Below, piece after piece: positions 14,641 to 21,909 of a stretch of DNA of 64,000 nt (position 1 is the stretch's first letter; each line of letters starts with the position of its first letter). A model generated the notes under the pieces. It searched no databases. It saw only the letters and a program-made list of their open reading frames with translations, and was not told the DNA's origin. Source of the DNA: Mesorhizobium sp. WSM4306 (GTDB taxonomy: Bacteria; Pseudomonadota; Alphaproteobacteria; Rhizobiales; Rhizobiaceae); contig NZ_VFTC01000023.1 in the NCBI RefSeq assembly GCF_007003975.1, positions 1 to 64,000 of the forward strand, written 5' to 3'. Both the position numbers and the translations under genes were made by a program.

Positions 14641-17589
14641 CTAATGCGCCTCGTCCCAGTTGTTCGCGGCCCTAGCGTCGACATGCAGCGGCACCGACAT
14701 CGAGATTGCCGGCATCGGCGCGTTTTCCATGACGCGGCGCACCACGGGGATGGTCGCTTCGACTTCCGCTTCCACCGTCTCGAAGATCAGTTCGTCATGC
14801 ACCTGCAAGAGCATGCGGGCGGACAGGCCGGCCTTCTCCAGCGCTTCGTCCATGTGCACCATGGCGCGGCGGATGATGTCGGCGGCGGTGCCTTGCAGCC
14901 TGGCGTTGATCGAGGCGCGCTCGTTGAAGGCGCGGATCGACGGGTTTGACGACCGGATCTCCGGATAGTGGATGCGGCGGCCGAAGATGGTTTCGACGAA
15001 GCCATGTTCGCGCGCATAGGCCTTGGTCGCCTCGATATAGTCGCGAATGCCGGGGAAACGCTCGAAATACTTCTTGATGTAGGCGCCGGCTTCCTCGCGC
15101 GGGATCGACAGCTGGTTGGCCAGCCCAAAGGCCGAAATGCCGTAGATGATGCCGAAATTGATCGCCTTGGCGCGGCGGCGCACTTCCGAAGGCATGCCTT
15201 CGACCGGCACGGAAAACATTTCCGAGGCGGTGACGGCATGGATGTCGACGCCGTCGGCAAAAGCTTGCGTCAGCTGCGGAATCTCGGCGACATGCGCAAG
15301 CACGCGGAGTTCGATCTGGCTGTAGTCGGCCGAAACCAGTTTCTGGCCCCTGTTGGCGATGAAGGCCGTCCGGATCTTGCGGCCTTCGGCGGTGCGCACC
15401 GGGATGTTCTGCAGATTGGGATCGGATGATGACAGCCGGCCCGTCGTCGTCGCGGCCAGCGCATAGGAGGTGTGGACGCGCTTGGTGTCGGGGTGGATGA
15501 AGCCGGGCAGGGCGTCGGTGTAGGTCGATTTCAGCTTGGTCAGCTGGCGCCAGTCGACGATCTTGCGCGGCAGTTCGTGGCCTTCGGCGGCGAGATCTTC
15601 CAGAAGCTGCGCCGAGGTCGACCATTGCCCGGTCTTGGTCTTGGAACCGCCGGGCAGACCCATGCGGCCGAACAGGATGTCGCCGAGCTGCTTTGGCGAA
15701 CCGATGTTGATGCGCTCGCCGATGAGGCCGTAGATTTCCTCTTCCAGCCGCGCCGCACCTTGCGCCAACTCGCCGGAGAGACGCGACAGGATCTGGCGGT
15801 CGACCGAGATGCCGCGCTGCTCCATCCTGGCCAGAACCGGCACCAGCGGCCGCTCCAGCCGCTCATAGACCGAGACCAGCCCCTTGGCGGCCAGCCGCGG
15901 CTTCAGCACCTGCCACAGCCGCAAGGCCACGTCGGCATGGCCTGCAGCGTAGGTGGTCGCTCTCTCGATATCGACCTGTTCGAAGCCGATGGAGCTCCTT
16001 CCCGAACCGGCGAGCTCCTTGAGCGGGGTCGTCGCATGGCCAAGCCATTTGTCGGCAAGCGAGGCCAAAGTGTGATGGCCGGTGCCGGCGTCGAGTACGT
16101 AGGAGATCAGCATGGTGTCGTCGAAGGGCGCGATGTCGATGCCGTGGCGGCTCATCACGACGATGTCGTATTTGGCGTCCTGGGCGATCTTGAGCACCGA
16201 TTTGTCCTCGAGCAGCGGCTTCAGCAGCGCCAGCGCCTCGCGGACCGGAATCTGGTTCTCCAGCGTGCCGCCACCGAGCAAGTCGCCAGCGCCGCTCTTG
16301 TGCGCCAGCGGCACATAGGCGGCGCGGCCGGGTCCGATCGCCAGGGAGAAACCGATGAGATCGGCCAGCATCGGGTCGGAAGACGTCGCCTCGGTGTCGA
16401 AAGCGACGATGCCGGTCTCCTTGGCCTGGGCCAGCCAGGTCTTGAGCGCTGCCGTATCGCGGATGGCGACATAGGCGGCGGGGTCGATCCTGGCGGCGGA
16501 CGCCGCTTCGAGACGAAGTGCTGAAAGCAGGGAAGGGGTATCGCCGGCCTTGGCGGTATCGGCCTTGGCTTCAGCCTGTGCTGCATCGTTGGTTCCGCCG
16601 CCGCGAGCAATTGCTGGTGCGCCCGACCCGACATCGGGGCCATGCGCGGTGTCGGCGCGCTCGACGGTGACAGCGACGGCTTGGACATCGCCGGCTTCGG
16701 TGCTGGTCGCCTCGGCCACGCGGCGGGTCAGCGAGGTGAATTCCATGGTCTTGAGGAAGCCGATCAGCTTCGGCCCGTCGGGTGCGTGCAGCACGAAATC
16801 GTCGAGCCCGTCGGTCACCGGCACGTCATTCTTCAGCGTCACCAGCTGGCGCGATATACGCGCCTTGTCGGCATTGGCGATGATGGATTCACGCCTTTTG
16901 TCCTGCTTGATCTCGCCGGCGCGCGCCAGCAGCCCGTCGAGGTCGCCGAACTGTTCCAGCAATTGCGCTGCCGTCTTCGGTCCGATGCCAGGCACACCCG
17001 GCACATTGTCGACGGAGTCGCCGGTGAGCGCCTGCAGGTCGATCATCTTTTCCGGCGGCACGCCCCATTTCTCGATGACTTCGGGGATGCCGATCTGGCG
17101 ATCCTTCATCGGGTCGTACATGCCGACCGTGGGGCCGACCAGCTGCATCAGATCCTTGTCCGAGGAGATGATGGTAGTGTCGCCGCCGGCCTCGCAGGCA
17201 AGCTTGCAATAGGTGGCGATGAGGTCGTCGGCCTCGAACCCTTCCATCTCGATGCAGGGCAGGTTGAAGGCGATGGTAGCCTGGCGGATCAGGCCGAATT
17301 GCGGGATCAGGTCTTCGGGCGGCGCGTTGCGGTTGGCCTTGTATTCCGGGTAGAGCTCGTTGCGGAAGGTTTTCGATGAATAATCGAAAATGACCGCGAA
17401 ATGCGTCGGCACAATGCCTACATCGGTGTTGCGGGCATCCTGCATCAGCTTCCACAGCATGTTGCAGAAGCCGGACACCGCGCCGACCGGCAGCCCATCG
17501 GATTTGCGGGTCAGCGGCGGCAGCGCGTGATAGGCACGAAAAATGTAGCCGGAGCCGTCGATAAGGAAGAGATGATCGCCTTTTTTCAT
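14641..17589 (-). CDS. polA: DNA polymerase I
   Basis: A 982-residue repair and Okazaki-fragment polymerase. The N-terminal 5'-3' exonuclease starts with LIDGSGYIFRAYHALP and includes PGIGPKTAAQLL. A Gly/Ala-rich linker of about 60 residues follows (around residues 305-365). The 3'-5' exonuclease region keeps acidic motif FDTEATSSDP and YDIVVMSRHG. The polymerase domain carries motif A (DYSQIELRVLAHV), motif B (RRRAKAINFGIIYG) and motif C (QVHDELIFE). Length is slightly above the E. coli enzyme because of the linker. The ATG at 17589 gives MKKGDHLFLIDG; in-frame codons upstream are not conserved. It converges on the zur-like gene with 21 bases between stops and is probably monocistronic. Confidence 0.95.
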   Translation of the reverse strand: MKKGDHLFLIDGSGYIFRAYHALPPLTRKSDGLPVGAVSGFCNMLWKLMQDARNTDVGIVPTHFAVIFDYSSKTFRNELYPEYKANRNAPPEDLIPQFGLIRQATIAFNLPCIEMEGFEADDLIATYCKLACEAGGDTTIISSDKDLMQLVGPTVGMYDPMKDRQIGIPEVIEKWGVPPEKMIDLQALTGDSVDNVPGVPGIGPKTAAQLLEQFGDLDGLLARAGEIKQDKRRESIIANADKARISRQLVTLKNDVPVTDGLDDFVLHAPDGPKLIGFLKTMEFTSLTRRVAEATSTEAGDVQAVAVTVERADTAHGPDVGSGAPAIARGGGTNDAAQAEAKADTAKAGDTPSLLSALRLEAASAARIDPAAYVAIRDTAALKTWLAQAKETGIVAFDTEATSSDPMLADLIGFSLAIGPGRAAYVPLAHKSGAGDLLGGGTLENQIPVREALALLKPLLEDKSVLKIAQDAKYDIVVMSRHGIDIAPFDDTMLISYVLDAGTGHHTLASLADKWLGHATTPLKELAGSGRSSIGFEQVDIERATTYAAGHADVALRLWQVLKPRLAAKGLVSVYERLERPLVPVLARMEQRGISVDRQILSRLSGELAQGAARLEEEIYGLIGERINIGSPKQLGDILFGRMGLPGGSKTKTGQWSTSAQLLEDLAAEGHELPRKIVDWRQLTKLKSTYTDALPGFIHPDTKRVHTSYALAATTTGRLSSSDPNLQNIPVRTAEGRKIRTAFIANRGQKLVSADYSQIELRVLAHVAEIPQLTQAFADGVDIHAVTASEMFSVPVEGMPSEVRRRAKAINFGIIYGISAFGLANQLSIPREEAGAYIKKYFERFPGIRDYIEATKAYAREHGFVETIFGRRIHYPEIRSSNPSIRAFNERASINARLQGTAADIIRRAMVHMDEALEKAGLSARMLLQVHDELIFETVEAEVEATIPVVRRVMENAPMPAISMSVPLHVDARAANNWDEAH

Positions 17590-17744
17590 GCCGGCAGGGA
17601 TAGCGCGGCAGGGCGGCGCGGTCCATGGCAAAGGCACGCTTCCAACAGGCGTTGCGGCGCCATCCTGACAGAGGCTGCCTGTGAATGCCTCGTTATGGAC
17701 CTCGGCCGCTCACAACCATGTTACAAAAGTGTAATCTTCGTGCC

Positions 17745-17774
17745 CTTGAAACGCCACGTTCGAAGACACAAATA
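17745..17774 (+). promoter_or_regulatory. Candidate promoter for the small RNA
   Basis: CTTGAAA gives a good -35 (TTGAAA at 17746). Seventeen bases later CAAATA is only a weak -10. The position fits a transcript starting near 17780. Confidence is low because the -10 is poor. Confidence 0.3.
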
Positions 17775-17779
17775 CATGT

Positions 17780-17926
17780 CATCGGCAGTTTTCGCCGAGT
17801 CCGGAGCAAGGCCCGTCCCCCGCCTATCCCGGACAACTGCGGCAGCCTATCCCCCCTCTCCGGGCTGCCGCAACGTTTCGAGTAAAGGCCGCCGTGGTTC
17901 CCCCTCCACCACGGCGGCTCTTTTTT
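17780..17926 (+). ncRNA. Candidate trans-acting small RNA with three C-rich hairpin loops
   Basis: Three successive stem-loops occur in an intergenic region with no plausible gene: 17799-17804/17829-17834 (GTCCGG/CCGGAC), 17839-17847/17863-17871 (GCGGCAGCC/GGCTGCCGC) and 17888-17897/17909-17918 (GCCGCCGTGG/CCACGGCGGC). All three loops are strongly C-rich (GTCCCCCGCC, CCCCCCTCTCC, CCCCCTCC). The last hairpin is followed by T-rich CTCTTTTTT, a rho-independent terminator. C-rich loops able to pair with Shine-Dalgarno sequences are a feature of alphaproteobacterial small RNAs such as the CCUCCUCCC-motif RNAs; I infer resemblance, not identity. It lies between polA (divergent) and a dipeptidase gene. 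Spot 42 lies beside polA in E. coli, but no sequence relation is claimed. Confidence 0.6.
17888..17926 (+). terminator. Rho-independent terminator of the candidate small RNA
   Basis: A 10-bp perfect GC-rich stem with an 11-base C-rich loop is followed by CTCTTTTTT. The orientation terminates a plus-strand transcript although no plus-strand coding gene lies upstream, which is the main sign of an RNA gene here. Confidence 0.8.
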
Positions 17927-18030
17927 GCCTTTCAACAAGCAAATTCCAGCCAGTGGTCTAACGATCGCGGGCTTTTCGTTTTGATGCGCTGCCTTTACGG
18001 TCCCGGCACCGAAAAGAAAGGCCCGCAATA

Positions 18031-19416
18031 ATGTCCACCATTTCCCCCGTCCTCGACCGTCTCGATAAAAATCTCGACCAGAGTCTGGAGCGCCTGTTCG
18101 GCCTGCTCCGCATCAAGTCGATCTCCACCGATTCCGACTATGCCGCCGACTGCCGCAAGGCCGCCGAATGGCTGGTATCGGAGCTCAAGCTGATCGGCTT
18201 CGACGCGTCCGTGCGCGACACGCCAGGACACCCTATGGTGGTTGCGCATCATGAAGGCCCCGCCGGTTCGCCGCATGTGCTGTTTTATGGCCATTACGAC
18301 GTGCAGCCGGTCGATCCGATCGAGCTTTGGGAGAGCGATCCGTTCGCGCCGGCGGTGAAGGAGATCGAACCGGGCCACAAGGTGATCACCGGCCGCGGCT
18401 CGGCCGACGACAAGGGGCAGCTGATGACCTTCGTCGAGGCCTGCCGCGCCTGGAAGCAGGTGCATGGCAATCTGCCCTGCCGCATCACCATCCTGTTCGA
18501 AGGCGAGGAAGAATCCGGTTCGCCGTCGCTGAAGCCGTTCCTCGAGGCCAATGCAGACGAGCTCAAGGCCGATTTCGCCCTGGTCTGCGATACCGGCATG
18601 TGGGACCGCGAGACGCCGTCGATCTGCGTCGGTCTGCGCGGTCTGGTCGGCGAGGAGATCACGGTCAAGGCGGCCGATCGCGACCTGCATTCCGGTCTTT
18701 ATGGCGGTGCCGCCGCCAATCCGATCCGCATCCTGGCGAAAATCCTGGCCGACATCCATGACGAGAACGGCCACATCATCATCCCCGGTTTCTATGACGG
18801 CGTTGAGGAGACGCCGTCGCAGATCCTGAAATCGTGGGAGACGCTCGGCGAGACCGCCGAGACCTTTCTCGGGCCTATCGGCCTGTCGATCCCATCAGGC
18901 GAAAAGGGCCGCTCGGTGCTCGAGCTGACCTGGGCCCGGCCGACGGCAGAGTTCAACGGCATTATCGGCGGCTATACCGGCAAGGGGTTCAAGACGGTGA
19001 TCGCCGCGGAAGCGTCGGCAAAAATCTCCTTTCGCCTCGTCCACAAGCAGAACCCCGAAAAGATCCGCGCCGCGTTCCAGAAATTCGTCAGGGAGCGGAT
19101 TCCCGCGGACTGTTCGGTCGAGTTCCACCCGCATGGCGGCTCGCCGGCGATCCAGCTTTCCTACGACTCGCCCTTCCTGGCCAAGGCCAAGAATGCGTTG
19201 TCGGATGAATGGCCGAAGCCGGCGGTGACGACGGGCAGCGGGGGCTCCATTCCCGTCGTTGGCGACTTCCAAACCTATCTCGGCATGGAATCGCTGCTGG
19301 TCGGCTTCGGCCTCGACGATGACCGCATCCACTCGCCCAACGAGAAATACGAGCTGACCTCCTTCCACAAGGGCCAGCGCTCCTGGGCGCGCATTCTCGA
19401 TGCGCTGACGCGCTGA
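18031..19416 (+). CDS. M20-family metallo-dipeptidase
   Basis: A 461-residue zinc-dependent peptidase of the ArgE/DapE/CPG2-like M20 family, dipeptidase branch. Metal and catalytic motifs are visible in order: VLFYGHYDVQPVD (His ligand and Asp), GRGSADDKGQ (bridging Asp), EGEEESGS (catalytic Glu and Glu ligand), LVCDTGMWD (Asp ligand), and the C-terminal IHSPNEKYEL with a His ligand. A dimerisation lid domain lies in the middle (about residues 200-330). The cytosolic enzyme would cleave dipeptides for amino acid recycling. The start has an AAAGG stretch upstream. It follows the small-RNA terminator and is probably transcribed alone. Confidence 0.9.
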   Translation: MSTISPVLDRLDKNLDQSLERLFGLLRIKSISTDSDYAADCRKAAEWLVSELKLIGFDASVRDTPGHPMVVAHHEGPAGSPHVLFYGHYDVQPVDPIELWESDPFAPAVKEIEPGHKVITGRGSADDKGQLMTFVEACRAWKQVHGNLPCRITILFEGEEESGSPSLKPFLEANADELKADFALVCDTGMWDRETPSICVGLRGLVGEEITVKAADRDLHSGLYGGAAANPIRILAKILADIHDENGHIIIPGFYDGVEETPSQILKSWETLGETAETFLGPIGLSIPSGEKGRSVLELTWARPTAEFNGIIGGYTGKGFKTVIAAEASAKISFRLVHKQNPEKIRAAFQKFVRERIPADCSVEFHPHGGSPAIQLSYDSPFLAKAKNALSDEWPKPAVTTGSGGSIPVVGDFQTYLGMESLLVGFGLDDDRIHSPNEKYELTSFHKGQRSWARILDALTR

Positions 19417-19487
19417 AGCAGCGGGAAACCAATTTCTGGTTGATTTTTCAGCGGATCGCGGCGAGGACGACCGACAAGTTTAATATG

Positions 19488-19531
19488 CTGCAGCGTCCTT
19501 TGCGCATCTTAAGAGATGCGCGGCGCTGCAG
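19488..19531 (+). repeat. Nested perfect hairpin in the rnd leader
   Basis: An outer stem CTGCAGCG/CGCTGCAG encloses an inner stem GCGCATCT/AGATGCGC with loop TAAG. All 16 base pairs are perfect, separated by a 5-6-base asymmetric internal loop. It lies 20 bases before the rnd start and begins just after TTTAATAT, a possible -10. No T-tract follows, so it is likely a leader structure. Confidence 0.65.
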
Positions 19532-19551
19532 GCCGCGATCCGGAGAAGACA

Positions 19552-20172
19552 ATGAGCGACATCCGCTTCCACAAGAACGATCTGCCCGACCTGTCTCACT
19601 ACAATGTCGACGCGGTGGCCATCGACACCGAGACGCTGGGGCTGAAGCCGCACCGCGACCGGCTTTGCGTGGTTCAGATCTCGCCGGGTGATGGCTCCGC
19701 CGATGTGATCCAGATCGCGCCCGGCCAGAAGAAGGCGCCGAACCTGGTCAGCCTGCTGCGCAATCGCGGCATCACCAAACTGTTCCATTATGGCCGTTTC
19801 GACCTCGCCGTGCTCTGCAATGCCTTCGGCGTCATGCCGGAGCCGGTGTTCTGCACCAAGATCGCTTCGCGGCTGACCCGCACCTATACGGACCGGCACG
19901 GGCTGAAGGACATCTGCTTCGAACTGCTCGGCGTCGGCCTGTCGAAGGTGCAGCAATCGTCGGACTGGGCGGCCGAGACCTTGTCGCCCGAACAGCTCGA
20001 ATATGCCGCGTCCGACGTGCTCTATCTGCACCGGCTGCGCGATGTACTGGCCGGACGGCTGGCGCGGGACGGGCGGACCAAGGAAGCCGACGCCTGCTTC
20101 CGCTTCCTGCCGACGCGTGCCAAGCTCGATCTGATGGGCTGGGACGAAGAGGATATTTTTGCGCACAGCTGA
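19552..20172 (+). CDS. rnd: Ribonuclease D (short alphaproteobacterial form)
   Basis: A 206-residue 3'-5' exoribonuclease of the DEDDy type. Motifs: Exo I in IDTETLGLKPHRD, Exo II around HYGRFDLAVLCNAF, and Exo III with Tyr in QLEYAASDVLYLH. It lacks the HRDC domains of E. coli RNase D, as is normal for the short form. It would trim tRNA and other small RNA 3' ends in the cytosol. The ATG at 19552 follows GGAG; the frame is open upstream to 19516. The leader contains a nested hairpin that may affect expression. Confidence 0.88.
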   Translation: MSDIRFHKNDLPDLSHYNVDAVAIDTETLGLKPHRDRLCVVQISPGDGSADVIQIAPGQKKAPNLVSLLRNRGITKLFHYGRFDLAVLCNAFGVMPEPVFCTKIASRLTRTYTDRHGLKDICFELLGVGLSKVQQSSDWAAETLSPEQLEYAASDVLYLHRLRDVLAGRLARDGRTKEADACFRFLPTRAKLDLMGWDEEDIFAHS

Positions 20173-20267
20173 TGGTTAGGGTGTTCTGGGCCGCAGCTCT
20201 GGAACCGGATGGGAGTGGCAGCGTTCTGTCGGCTGCAGCTACTTGTTCTGCGCATAGAGGGGATGAC

Positions 20268-20474
20268 ATGGCAGACCGAAAGCCGATAGCAACCGCCCCG
20301 ACGGACGGGTCCAAGGTCACTGTGCTGTGGAAGGACGGCGCCGGTGTCGTCAGCGAATCCGTCGGGCAGTACCGCGACGGCGCCTGGTGGGTCTACACAG
20401 ACAGCGACACCCAGAAGAAGGTCGACCCGACCAGCTGGCGGCCTGCCTCCAGTGACGATGACGACGATCAGTGA
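20268..20474 (+). CDS. Small hypothetical protein with acidic tail
   Basis: A 68-residue protein starting MADRKPIATAPTDG with GAGGGG upstream of the ATG. The pattern IATAPTDGSKVTVLWKDG and a W-containing core (WWVY, SWRPA) is typical of small conserved bacterial proteins sometimes fused to phage-type domains. A run of five Asp ends it. No function is recognised. It follows rnd by 95 bases and may share its transcript. Confidence 0.6.
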   Translation: MADRKPIATAPTDGSKVTVLWKDGAGVVSESVGQYRDGAWWVYTDSDTQKKVDPTSWRPASSDDDDDQ

Positions 20475-20581
20475 GCCCGCTGGCGGGTTGATGTGCTTTC
20501 GCATAGCGTGAAGCCGTTGAAAATGAGGCCGATTCGGGGCCGTCCGCTCCGCAGCCGCCTCTCATCCTGGAGGGACTCGCC

Positions 20582-20836
20582 ATGGGCATCGAAAGCCTTC
20601 TCATCTTCCTGATCATCGGCGCCATTGCCGGCTGGCTCGCCGGTCTCATCGTCTCGGGCTTCGGCTTCGGCCTGATCGGCAACATCGTCGTCGGCATTAT
20701 CGGCGCCTTGATCGCCGGCTGGCTGTTCCCAAGGCTCGGCTTTGCCATCGGCGGCGGCATTCTCGCTGCCATCATCAACGCCACGATCGGCGCCGTCATT
20801 CTTCTGGTGCTGGTCAAGGTCCTGAAACGAGCCTGA
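20582..20836 (+). CDS. GlsB/YeaQ/YmgE-family small membrane protein
   Basis: An 84-residue inner-membrane protein almost entirely hydrophobic, with three predicted helices rich in Gly and Ile. GAIAGWLAGLIVSGFGFGL, GNIVVGIIGALIAGWLF and AAIINATIGAVILLVLV are the family features (transglycosylase-associated protein family, stress induced in several bacteria). A GGAGGG lies about six bases before the ATG. It is followed 24 bases later by another tiny membrane protein gene, probably in the same transcript. Confidence 0.88.
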   Translation: MGIESLLIFLIIGAIAGWLAGLIVSGFGFGLIGNIVVGIIGALIAGWLFPRLGFAIGGGILAAIINATIGAVILLVLVKVLKRA

Positions 20837-20860
20837 AGCTCAAGACGACAAAGGCGCGCC

Positions 20861-21007
20861 GTGAAGCAGAACACGCTCTATCTCATCATTGGCGCGCTCG
20901 TCGTCGTGGTCATCGCGCTCGGCGTCTATGTCTACCGCGAGCAGACCAAGCCGAAAGGCGTCGAGCTCAAGATCGACGACAAGGGCATTTCGATCCAGCA
21001 GAACTGA
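20861..21007 (+). CDS. 48-residue single-pass membrane protein
   Basis: A GTG start opens a frame encoding one transmembrane helix (LYLIIGALVVVVIALGVYVY) followed by a short charged tail ending in KGISIQQN. The tail (ELKIDDKGISIQ) is a motif also seen in other small alphaproteobacterial membrane proteins; no function is known to me. It is 24 bases after the GlsB/YeaQ-like gene. Its coding character is supported by the clean helix and conserved-looking tail; the ribosome site is weak (AAGGCG). Confidence 0.6.
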   Translation: MKQNTLYLIIGALVVVVIALGVYVYREQTKPKGVELKIDDKGISIQQN

Positions 21008-21171
21008 GCCTGCCGTCGACGGCGGCGGGGCGCCGGCTGGCTGCATGTAAAAAGGCATTGGCGAGGTCTCCCGCGGTTGCCCCGACATGGAATTCGAATG
21101 ACGGATCGACGCTTCGGCGCTATGATGTCGATATAGGGAGTTTGGGGTCAACCTACTACTAGGAGGTTGCC

Positions 21172-21552
21172 ATGAAACACCAAACACTGGACCAACTGCA
21201 TGCAGTGGCCGAGGTCAACACACAGCCGGTAATGAGCCGAACCCAACGTCTCGTACGTTGGGCCGAGCTTCTTGAACGTGAGCCCAGCCGGCTCCTGACC
21301 GCGCTCGCCGGGACTGAATACCGTGCCCCGCCGGAGCGCGATGTGATGCGAGGCGATGGCTCGCCGATAGCGGTTGCCTTCACGGACCCCATATTGCACG
21401 ACGAAGGTCTGAAAGACGACAGCTATGGCGAAGCCAAGCGCTTCTTCGAGCTGACCGACCACCAACTGCACGAGATCGTCTGCTACTGCCATGTCGGCGA
21501 GGTTATGCAATCGTCCAGGGCAGCGCTCTCGGTTCGTGCGGCGATCGGCTGA
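21172..21552 (+). CDS. Hypothetical protein, 126 residues
   Basis: A soluble protein of unknown function with a strong AGGAGG six bases before the ATG. It is likely helical at the N-terminus (RTQRLVRWAELLEREPSRLLTAL), has a central PIAVAFTDPILHDEGL segment, and ends in a short helix with two close Cys (CYCHVGE). No domain recognised. It has no partner gene on its strand: the next gene starts 357 bases later. The two Cys and one His might bind a metal, which is inference only. Confidence 0.65.
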   Translation: MKHQTLDQLHAVAEVNTQPVMSRTQRLVRWAELLEREPSRLLTALAGTEYRAPPERDVMRGDGSPIAVAFTDPILHDEGLKDDSYGEAKRFFELTDHQLHEIVCYCHVGEVMQSSRAALSVRAAIG

Positions 21553-21560
21553 CGCACGTC

Positions 21561-21657
21561 CACCAGGTGATTACCTGGTGACGGGTGATTTTGGGGCGCG
21601 GTCGAACGCGAAGCCGCGACCATTTGCGATCGCGCCCCAACGCGGAACATGTCCGCG
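21561..21657. repeat. Cluster of three inverted repeats in a 357-base gene-free gap
   Basis: Within the gap 21553-21909 there are three inverted repeats in 97 bases: CACCAGGT/ACCTGGTG (21561-21580, 4-base spacer), TTGGGGCGCG/CGCGCCCCAA (21591-21640, 30-base spacer) and CGCGGA/TCCGCG (21641-21657). No poly-T follows. The rest of the gap shows nothing I can support. The first could be an operator; together they could be a structured RNA. Confidence 0.5.
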
Positions 21658-21909
21658 ACTGCCTGGTCACGGCTGAGAATGGCTCGGGCCATGGCGCCCG
21701 GACAAAATGCCATGCGAGGATTGTTCCTTCGCGGCCGGCGCGACTGCTTTCCAGCGCCAAAATCAGGGGCTCGAACAGCGCGATCACTGCCGGACCCCAA
21801 GCATTTGATTATCAATCGCCTTGAATTTTTCCGACTTAACCCGCCCTTAAATCGCCGCATCTACTCTGCAACCGGAGCGCCATAGGCACCGGGGGCAGCA
21901 AGCGCAGGC

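Noticed and set aside
17401..17961. Open frame of 186 codons overlapping the polA start and the small-RNA region
   Set aside because: It lies antisense to the conserved polA N-terminus, and its remainder coincides with three hairpins and a terminator; no protein motif is visible.
21088..21120. Sequence resembling a tRNA T-arm (TTCGAAT)
   Set aside because: No acceptor stem, D-arm or anticodon arm can be built around it.
21483..21860. Minus-strand frame in the gap before the PBP gene
   Set aside because: Lacks a ribosome site and any recognisable domain; codon pattern looks like antisense of a structured intergenic region.
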